This document shows, one piece after another, positions 5,692-10,866 of a stretch of DNA of 13,012 nucleotides. Numbering within the stretch: position 1 is the stretch's first letter; each line of letters begins with the position of its first letter. Made by a program: the position numbers and the translations under genes. The DNA is from CALARM01 sp964431735. GTDB taxonomy: Bacteria; Vulcanimicrobiota; SpSt-956; JAKJGF01. Under the pieces are notes generated by a model that made no database searches, was not told where the DNA came from, and saw only the letters and a program-made list of their open reading frames with translations. The DNA is taken from positions 1 through 13,012 of the forward strand of contig CAYSLJ010000191.1 in the NCBI GenBank assembly GCA_964431735.1, read 5' to 3'.

Positions 5692-7263
5692 ATGTTAAAA
5701 AAAATATTATACCTCATATTTTTTCTTTTTCTTATCGGTTTAAATGTGTCCTGTAATAATGGTGAGAAAAAGCCTGTTCTTATCCTCTCTCTGAGGGCTG
5801 ACCCCGTTTATTTGAATCCTGTCCTGGCCCATGAAGTACCTTCTATGATGGTCAATCAATGGATATTTAATTCCCTTGTCAGACTTGATGAAGATCTTCG
5901 TCCTGTCCCTGACCTTGCCGACAGGTGGCAAATATCTGAAGACGGGAAAAAGATTGTTTTTTATTTGAAAAAGCATGTAACATGGCATGACGGATATGCC
6001 TTTACTGCAAAAGATGTAAAGTTTACCCTCGATCTTGTGCTGTCTGAAAAGACCAATACCTATAACAGAGGTCTGTTTATGGTAGACGATAAACCTGTAA
6101 TAGCCCGTGTTATAGATGAATATACAGTGGAAATAATTATGGCAAAGCCTTTTGCACCTTTACTGGCAAATCTGTCTGTCCTGGGTATGGTGCCTGAACA
6201 TATTCTTAAGGATCACGACATAAATCTTTCTGATTTCAATTCTTCACCTGTAGGGACAGGGCCATTTAAATTTAAAGAATGGAAAGTCGGTGAATTTGTC
6301 ACTCTTTCGGCAAATGACAGATTTTTCAGAGGCAAACCTTCTCTTGAAGAAGTAGCTTTCAGGATAATTCCTTCTACGGAAGGAAGGCTTATTGCCCTTG
6401 AAACAGGACAGATTGATGTGGGAGAAGTTCCTCAAAAAGACTATGAGAGAATGTCGCAGTTTCGTGAGTTGAATATTTACAGGTGGTATGATTTAAGCTA
6501 TTATTATCTGGGCTTTGATCTGACCAATCCTCTTTTTGCAAATAGAGAAATCAGGAAAGCTCTGAATTATGCTGTTGATAGAGAGAACATTATATCTTCT
6601 GTTCTTATGGGTTATGGTAAAGTTGCAACAGGGCCAATTCCGTCTTCATCGTGGGCCTATGATGCCGATGTGGAACGTTATGAATATAATCCTGACATGG
6701 CAAGGGCAATTTTTAAGCAGCAGGGATGGATACCGGGAAAAGATGGAATTCTTATGAAAGATGACAGGAGATTTTCTTTTACCATTCATTACGGCCAGGG
6801 CAGTGAAAATTCCGAAAAGGTATGTATTTATATACAGCATTTTCTCAAAGAAACAGGAGTGGAAGTTAAAATAAGGCCAGTAGAGTTCAGTGTTCTTGTT
6901 ACTGAAATAGCCAATCCCGGTAAGTTTGAAGGAATACTTCTGGACTGGATAGAAAATCCCGATCCCGATTGTTTTGTTGAATGGGGTAGTGATCAGGTCA
7001 AACATGGTATGAATTTTATGTCCTATTCGAACAGTGAAGTGGATGCTCTGTTACAGGAAGCCAGAACTACTATGGATATAAATAAAAGAAAAGAACTTTA
7101 TCGGAAATTTCAGAAGATAATAACAGAAGATGCACCCTATATATTTCTGTGGTATTCAGAAACCATGATCGGTGTAAACAGAAGAATAGAGAATGTTTCA
7201 AAACCGAGTCCGGCAGGGCTTTTCCTGGAACCGGAGAAGATAAAGGTGGTGAAGAGTGATTAG
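5692..7263 (+). CDS. Peptide-type ABC transporter substrate-binding lipoprotein (family 5, OppA/DppA-like)
   Basis: This 523-residue protein is a full-length family 5 extracytoplasmic solute-binding protein, the type that delivers oligopeptides, nickel or sugars to an Opp/Dpp importer. It begins with a lysine pair and a hydrophobic stretch, followed by LNVSC with C21 as the likely lipidated cysteine; asparagine at the third position before it is unusual. Family hallmarks include LRADPVYLNPV (35-44), the hinge-proximal block WQISEDGKKIVFYLKKHVTWHDG (79-101), AKDVKFTLD (106-114), the repeated NREIRKALNYAVDRENI region, and a C-terminal GVNRRIENV segment. The substrate cannot be read from sequence. 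A DppB-like permease gene follows 148 bp downstream. The ATG at 5692 has no Shine-Dalgarno because a heptad array occupies that position. The last four codons before the stop also lie in a repeat array. Confidence 0.93.
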   Translation: MLKKILYLIFFLFLIGLNVSCNNGEKKPVLILSLRADPVYLNPVLAHEVPSMMVNQWIFNSLVRLDEDLRPVPDLADRWQISEDGKKIVFYLKKHVTWHDGYAFTAKDVKFTLDLVLSEKTNTYNRGLFMVDDKPVIARVIDEYTVEIIMAKPFAPLLANLSVLGMVPEHILKDHDINLSDFNSSPVGTGPFKFKEWKVGEFVTLSANDRFFRGKPSLEEVAFRIIPSTEGRLIALETGQIDVGEVPQKDYERMSQFRELNIYRWYDLSYYYLGFDLTNPLFANREIRKALNYAVDRENIISSVLMGYGKVATGPIPSSSWAYDADVERYEYNPDMARAIFKQQGWIPGKDGILMKDDRRFSFTIHYGQGSENSEKVCIYIQHFLKETGVEVKIRPVEFSVLVTEIANPGKFEGILLDWIENPDPDCFVEWGSDQVKHGMNFMSYSNSEVDALLQEARTTMDINKRKELYRKFQKIITEDAPYIFLWYSETMIGVNRRIENVSKPSPAGLFLEPEKIKVVKSD

Positions 7264-7290
7264 TGAAAAGTGAGTAGTGAAAAGTGAAAA
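7249..7290 (+). repeat. Six-unit GTGANNN heptad array overlapping the gene end (array C)
   Basis: GTGA occurs at 7249, 7256, 7263, 7270, 7277 and 7284, always exactly 7 bp apart, with variable filler (AGA, TTA, AAA, GTA). TGA thus appears six times, twice in each frame. The first units encode the C-terminal residues of the binding protein, and its TAG stop (7261-7263) falls between two of them. Confidence 0.85.
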
Positions 7291-7293
7291 ATA

Positions 7294-7349
7294 GGTTCGA
7301 ACCACTGTGTTCACCCGGCATCGGCGAAAACATGCATTGTGAACCACCC
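7294..7349. other. Spacer between two heptad arrays with short inverted and direct repeats
   Basis: This spacer separates plus-strand array C from minus-strand array D. It contains the palindrome GGTTCGAACC (7294-7303), an inverted pair GTTCAC/GTGAAC (7309-7314 and 7339-7344) and a direct GAACCAC repeat (7299-7305 and 7341-7347). It is richer in G and C than its surroundings. I see no gene in it. The GGTTCGAA resembles a tRNA T-loop, but no flanking stem pairs. Confidence 0.35.
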
Positions 7350-7350
7350 G

Positions 7351-7408
7351 TCACGCGTCACGCGTTACGCATCACGATTATAACGCATCACGCATCACGC
7401 ATCACGCA
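7351..7408 (-). repeat. Eight-unit TGACGCG/TGATGCG heptad array before the permease gene (array D)
   Basis: On the plus strand the cores TCAC, TCAC, TTAC and TCAC lie at 7351, 7358, 7365 and 7372. After a 2-bp phase slip, TAAC, TCAC, TCAC and TCAC follow at 7381, 7388, 7395 and 7402. Read on the minus strand, seven of eight cores are stop codons, TGA or TAA. The array ends 3 bp before the ATG at 7412. It faces array C in opposite orientation. Confidence 0.85.
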
Positions 7409-7411
7409 TAT

Positions 7412-8377
7412 ATGTATAAATATTTAATCAAAAGATTGGCCGGTATTATTCCTCTTCTTTTGTCCATTTCAATAATATCCTTCATTATTCTTCATCTGTC
7501 TCCCGGTGATCCTACGTCTATGATGATAGATCCCAGAACAAGACCGGAAGACAGGGAAAGAATAAAGAAAAATCTCGGACTGGACAGACCTCTTTATGAG
7601 CAGTATTTTATATGGATTAATAATGTTGCCTTCAGAGGAGATCTTGGTTATTCTATGGTTAACGGAAGGCCTGTCCTCAGAAGTATTATGGAAAGATTAC
7701 CCAATACATTAATGCTTATGGGCAGTTCCTATATAATTGCTATTTTACTTGCCATACCTCTGGGAGTATATTCTGCGGTAAAACAATATTCTCCCGGTGA
7801 TTATATTCTGACATTACTATCTTTTACCGGTATATCTATACCGTCTTTCTGGCTTGGTCTTATGATGATATGTTTATTTACCGTGAAATTACATCTTCTT
7901 CCGTCTATAGGAACTATGTCTCCCGATGTTGGAGACAGTCTGCTCTGTAAAAGTATCGATTTTTTGAAGCATTTAATTATGCCTGCCTTTGTATTAATAT
8001 TTACAAATCTTGCCCTATGGTCCAGATATGTTCGTTCCGGCATGCTGGAAGTGCTTCAGGCAGATTATATAAGAACGGCAAGGGCAAAAGGTCAGATAGA
8101 ATTAAAAGTCCTTTATAAACATGGTCTCAGAAATGGTCTTTTACCTCTTGTTACACTGATAGGTCTCTCTGTACCTGATTTGCTGGCAGGAGCTTTTGTT
8201 ACTGAAATGATTTTTTCATGGCCCGGTATGGGAAGACTCGGCATGGATGCCATATTCCATAGAGATTACCCTGTTCTTATGGGCACTATCATGTTCAGTT
8301 CCATAATGATAATCCTGTCAAATTTAATAACAGATATTTTTTATGTAATAATAGATCCCAGAATTAGATTTGAGTAA
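7412..8377 (+). CDS. DppB/OppB-type ABC transporter permease
   Basis: The 321-residue protein is a complete inner-membrane permease of the peptide/nickel type, one of two channel subunits in an oligopeptide importer. It opens with the signature MYKYLIKRLAGIIPLLLSIS, then HLSPGDP (28-34). Six membrane segments can be placed at about 9-29, 99-121, 133-157, 186-205, 243-263 and 287-310. The cytoplasmic EAA loop that docks the ATPase is intact: ADYIRTARAKG (217-227) through HGLRNGLLP (237-245). FSWPGMGRLGMDA and the DPRIRFE C-terminus are typical. The binding-protein gene precedes it, but no DppC-type partner or ATPase follows, so this is an orphan or split system. No Shine-Dalgarno precedes the ATG; a heptad array is there instead. 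Confidence 0.95.
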   Translation: MYKYLIKRLAGIIPLLLSISIISFIILHLSPGDPTSMMIDPRTRPEDRERIKKNLGLDRPLYEQYFIWINNVAFRGDLGYSMVNGRPVLRSIMERLPNTLMLMGSSYIIAILLAIPLGVYSAVKQYSPGDYILTLLSFTGISIPSFWLGLMMICLFTVKLHLLPSIGTMSPDVGDSLLCKSIDFLKHLIMPAFVLIFTNLALWSRYVRSGMLEVLQADYIRTARAKGQIELKVLYKHGLRNGLLPLVTLIGLSVPDLLAGAFVTEMIFSWPGMGRLGMDAIFHRDYPVLMGTIMFSSIMIILSNLITDIFYVIIDPRIRFE

Positions 8378-8415
8378 CAATTTTTTTTAACTTTTTAGGA
8401 GGAATTAATTTTTAC

Positions 8416-8487
8416 ATGTCGAATTTCCTCAAAAAACTCAATGATTTTCTTAAGACTTTCTCAAATTTACAGAGAAAGCATGAATAA
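8416..8487 (+). CDS. Possible 23-residue amphipathic helical peptide
   Basis: An ATG at 8416 follows an AGGAGG (8397-8402) with a 13-bp spacer, longer than ideal, and opens a 23-codon ORF ending in TAA. Hydrophobic residues fall at 4, 5, 8, 11, 12, 15 and 18, one face of a helix. The remaining positions are polar, with K6, K7, K13, R20 and K21 against D10 and E23, so the peptide is mildly cationic and amphipathic. That pattern fits a membrane-surface small protein, but the piece could equally be the start of a lost permease gene or chance. It lies 38 bp after the permease stop and could be translated from the same transcript. Confidence 0.35.
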   Translation: MSNFLKKLNDFLKTFSNLQRKHE

Positions 8488-8507
8488 AAGTCCATTTTAA
8501 TCTGGAG

Positions 8508-8597
8508 ATGTTTTTTAATGTTGAAACTAAGCAGGTTTATGTGAAGGGAGGTGCAGGAAAATCAGGTGACGGGGGGAATGTCTCGAAGGTCATTTAA
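8508..8597 (+). pseudogene. Short fragment resembling the N-terminus of Obg GTPase
   Basis: A 29-codon reading frame contains VYVKGGAGKSGDGGNV. The N-terminal glycine-rich fold of Obg begins with a phenylalanine-rich start followed by VYVKGGDGG or close variants, and then further GDGG blocks. The frame stops at 8595 and no GTPase motif follows. I infer a decayed remnant of an obg-like gene, or a chance match to a low-complexity glycine-rich motif. The GGAG that precedes the ATG directly abuts it, which is too close for normal initiation. Confidence 0.25.
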
Positions 8598-8719
8598 ACT
8601 CGAAGAAATAATTTTGGATATAAGGAGTTATTTTTGATAGAGGGAAGCCGGTGTGGCAGTAATAATTGAACAAATTTATTATATGTTGTTCGAGGGAAGA
8701 GTTTTTGTGGTCACTTTTG

Positions 8720-8732
8720 AGACTGAAAGTCT
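8720..8732 (+). other. Leader hairpin with CTGAAAG loop upstream of the gene at 8815
   Basis: AGACT and AGTCT form a 5-bp stem around GAA, 82 bp before the GTG start. It has the same stem length and loop as 3943-3955 but different stem bases. It is not followed by a T-run. Confidence 0.35.
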
Positions 8733-8763
8733 AAATAAACAACCTCTTTATAACAAAGCAATA

Positions 8764-8777
8764 GTGCTTTAAAGCAC
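8764..8777. promoter_or_regulatory. 14-bp perfect palindrome, possible operator
   Basis: GTGCTTTAAAGCAC is a perfect palindrome 37 bp before the start codon. A TATTAT that could serve as a -10 lies just downstream (8784-8789), so a bound protein would sit across the promoter. The half-site with its flank, ATAGTGCTTT (8761-8770), also occurs at 3842-3851 upstream of the pseudokinase gene. Confidence 0.4.
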
Positions 8778-8814
8778 ATACTTTATTATAGCTTAAGAAA
8801 GGAAGGATCGAAGA

Positions 8815-10722
8815 GTGATTGAAAAAAAGATTTATAGAATATTAGCTATTACGTTAATATTCTCTTTAGGATTAACATCTGTACCGGGACTTTTTGTTCC
8901 TACACCTGCCTATGCCCTCAATGAAAAATTAACTACGGCAATAGTCAGTATAGAATGTCCTTCGGAAAATGATCTTCCTGTAAGGATAAATTCTGCTCTC
9001 AGCGCTGCTATGGTTAAATCCCACAGATTTGAAGTAACTGATAGTGAACAGGTAGCTTCTACTCTGAAGGATATGCAGTTAACAGGTAAGAAATTAAATA
9101 TTACCCAGGCCTGTGAAGTTGGTAAGGCTCTCGGTGTAGAGACTGTTACTATGGTTCAGGGTTACGGTATACAATCAGATAACGAAAAATGTTTTATTAA
9201 CCTTGCCGTACAGGTAGTAGACGTAAATACAGCTTTTGTATGTCAGAGCGCCTATGCAACAGGTGAAGGTTTTAAAGGTGAGAAATTTGAATTAACAGAC
9301 GAAGCAATTAATAATGGTTGTTTCGCCGTTGTCAATCAGATCAATGATAATATGTCCAAAGTTGGTTTAATTGCAATTATTAACAACGGACTGATATCAT
9401 TGAATGTTGGCGGAGACATGGGAATAAAGACAGAATCTGAATTTGCAGTTTATAGAGAAAACAGGATTATAGGCAAATTAAAGGTTAAAGAACTTGATTC
9501 TTATGATTGTTATGTAGAGAAAATTGCAATTCTTCCGGGATTGAATTTCAATGAAGGAGATATTGTAGTTGTATCAAAGAATCAGGGAGACGAACTGGTA
9601 GGAGATTCGCCTTCTACTGTTCCGTCTTCTTCTTCAAAACCGGGCATAATACTTGCCTCTGTTATAATAGGAACTGCACTTGCCATTATAGCATCAAATC
9701 AATCCACTCAGATACAGCAGCTGGCTATGGTATATCGTTTCCAGCATCAGTTTGTGAGACATGAGGGAAATGCTGCTGTGTATCTTGTAACAATTCAGGT
9801 TACAGATCATAATGGAAATTTACTTCCTGATGGAACTACAGTGGTTTATAAAAAGGCTAATTCAGCCAATGGTGCAGAAGTTAAAGGATTCGGTAATGCT
9901 ATGGCAGTTCAGGAAGAAGTTAAAACCTTCGGCGGAATTGCCAGTACTTTAGTATGGACTGATACAGGAGCAGATCTTTCTACAGATCCCGGTATCTATA
10001 TAACAAGTGAAGGTAGAGACAGTCAGGTGTTTTTAATGCTGGCAACTGATACAGCAATGGCAACAATGGGTGCTACTGCTGATCCCAATGCTCATGTAGC
10101 CAACGGACAGGACCTTGCTCCAATTACAGCTAAAATTACACCTCCTGCAACTGCAGGAGTTCCTGCAGGAGTACCTGTAGTATTCCAGATAACATCTGGA
10201 AATGTTACTTTTAATAATGACTCCAAACAGATTACAGTTTATACAACTGGAACTACAGTCGGTGTGGCCGAAGAAGTTAAAGCATATGTAAAGAGTACTC
10301 AGGAAGGACCTTATACAGTACTTGTTCAGTACTATGATATTGTTACATCTGCAAATGGTTATTTCGGATTACCAACCCTTGCTGTTACAGCAGCTCCTGC
10401 ATCAGGTGCAATTAGCCTTACAACTATTGGTGCAACACAGGCAGTTACCATAACAGTGAAGGATAATGCCGGTAAAGCTGTAAAAGGTGCCACCATAAAT
10501 ATCACACAGGGTGGAAGTGCAAATCTTGGTCTTTCTGCAACGACAGGTAGTACCCTTGATGACGGTACCTTTACATTCTATATGACTAATAATTTTGCTG
10601 CCCCTGTAGCAGGCGATACTGAAATTACTGAAGTAGGAACAGTTATGGTTACAGTTACTGCTTATACTCAGACCGTATCGGGCGCAAATTATACTGTTAC
10701 ATTAACAAGACCAGCATTTTAG
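8815..10722 (+). CDS. Secreted CsgG/FlgT-like protein with C-terminal invasin-like Ig domains
   Basis: The 635-residue product starts at GTG 8815, with GGAAGGA (8801-8807) 7 bp upstream. A signal peptide spans residues 1-34, with AYA before the likely cut. Residues about 38-155 resemble the CsgG/TolB-N-type fold: a strand with AIVSIE, then AMVKSHRFEVTDSEQVASTLKDM (64-86), ACEVGKALGVETV (99-111) and AVQVVDVNTAFVCQSA. Residues about 182-254 resemble the FlgT C-terminal domain (NNGLISLNVGGDMGIKTESEF, IIGKLKVKEL, FNEGDIVVV). A serine/proline linker leads to a hydrophobic segment (276-294). The rest forms Ig-like beta domains of the invasin/Big_1 type, the clearest at about 430-510 and 527-630 (AVTITVKDNAGKAVKGATI). 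It probably acts at the cell envelope; adhesion or scaffold roles are inference. No lipobox cysteine is present, unlike true CsgG. Confidence 0.8.
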   Translation: MIEKKIYRILAITLIFSLGLTSVPGLFVPTPAYALNEKLTTAIVSIECPSENDLPVRINSALSAAMVKSHRFEVTDSEQVASTLKDMQLTGKKLNITQACEVGKALGVETVTMVQGYGIQSDNEKCFINLAVQVVDVNTAFVCQSAYATGEGFKGEKFELTDEAINNGCFAVVNQINDNMSKVGLIAIINNGLISLNVGGDMGIKTESEFAVYRENRIIGKLKVKELDSYDCYVEKIAILPGLNFNEGDIVVVSKNQGDELVGDSPSTVPSSSSKPGIILASVIIGTALAIIASNQSTQIQQLAMVYRFQHQFVRHEGNAAVYLVTIQVTDHNGNLLPDGTTVVYKKANSANGAEVKGFGNAMAVQEEVKTFGGIASTLVWTDTGADLSTDPGIYITSEGRDSQVFLMLATDTAMATMGATADPNAHVANGQDLAPITAKITPPATAGVPAGVPVVFQITSGNVTFNNDSKQITVYTTGTTVGVAEEVKAYVKSTQEGPYTVLVQYYDIVTSANGYFGLPTLAVTAAPASGAISLTTIGATQAVTITVKDNAGKAVKGATINITQGGSANLGLSATTGSTLDDGTFTFYMTNNFAAPVAGDTEITEVGTVMVTVTAYTQTVSGANYTVTLTRPAF

Positions 10723-10731
10723 TTTATCTAA

Positions 10732-10771
10732 AAAAACTGAAAAGCCTCTTCCGGGAGGCTTTTTAGTTTTT
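10732..10771. terminator. Strong bidirectional rho-independent terminator
   Basis: The arms at 10732-10748 and 10755-10771 pair over 17 bp with a single G-T wobble (10739 with 10764) around a 6-nt TTCCGG loop. The inner part is the GC-rich GCCTC/GAGGC. A-runs on the left and T-runs on the right allow it to act in both directions. It ends the transcript of the gene at 8815 and separates it from the following gene. Confidence 0.93.
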
Positions 10772-10808
10772 ATGGAAGGATTTTTTTTCCCTGTGTAGAA
10801 TTTAACAC

Positions 10809-10829
10809 TGAGAGGTGAGAGGTGAGAGG
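10809..10829 (+). repeat. Three perfect TGAGAGG heptads (array E)
   Basis: Three identical TGAGAGG units place TGA at 10809, 10816 and 10823, one in each frame. The GAGGTGA spanning each junction also matches a Shine-Dalgarno, and the third unit's junction contains a GTG (10822-10824) that opens the downstream reading frame. The array may therefore supply both stops and initiation signals. Confidence 0.8.
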
Positions 10830-10866
10830 TTTAAACGAAATCCCGAAAACCTCTGTGCCACGGTGT

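Larger units (their letters stand above)
8378..8814 (+). other. 437-bp stretch without a normal-sized gene
   Basis: After the permease this region carries a 23-codon ORF with a strong Shine-Dalgarno (8416-8487), a 29-codon Obg-like fragment (8508-8597) and a 39-codon open stretch (8653-8772) with no recognisable product, which begins after two consecutive in-frame stops. Near its end are a hairpin (8720-8732) and a 14-bp palindrome (8764-8777) ahead of the next gene. The mix of short readable pieces suggests decayed genes, plus the regulatory region of the gene at 8815. No transport gene is present. Confidence 0.55.

Noticed and set aside
7288..7306. GGTTCGAACC resembling a tRNA T-loop
   Set aside because: The flanking bases do not form a T-stem, and no acceptor, D or anticodon stem is found nearby. 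It is simply a palindrome.
7070..7354. 94-codon minus-strand frame across the binding-protein end
   Set aside because: It is antisense to the C-terminus of a clear gene, and its N-terminal part is translated repeat and spacer sequence.
7249..7408. The heptad arrays as a CRISPR locus
   Set aside because: The units are 7 bp in direct tandem with no spacers, and no cas gene is present.
8653..8772. 39-codon open frame beginning GTG at 8653
   Set aside because: It has no ribosome site, follows two in-frame stops and matches nothing known. Its end lies in the putative operator of the next gene.
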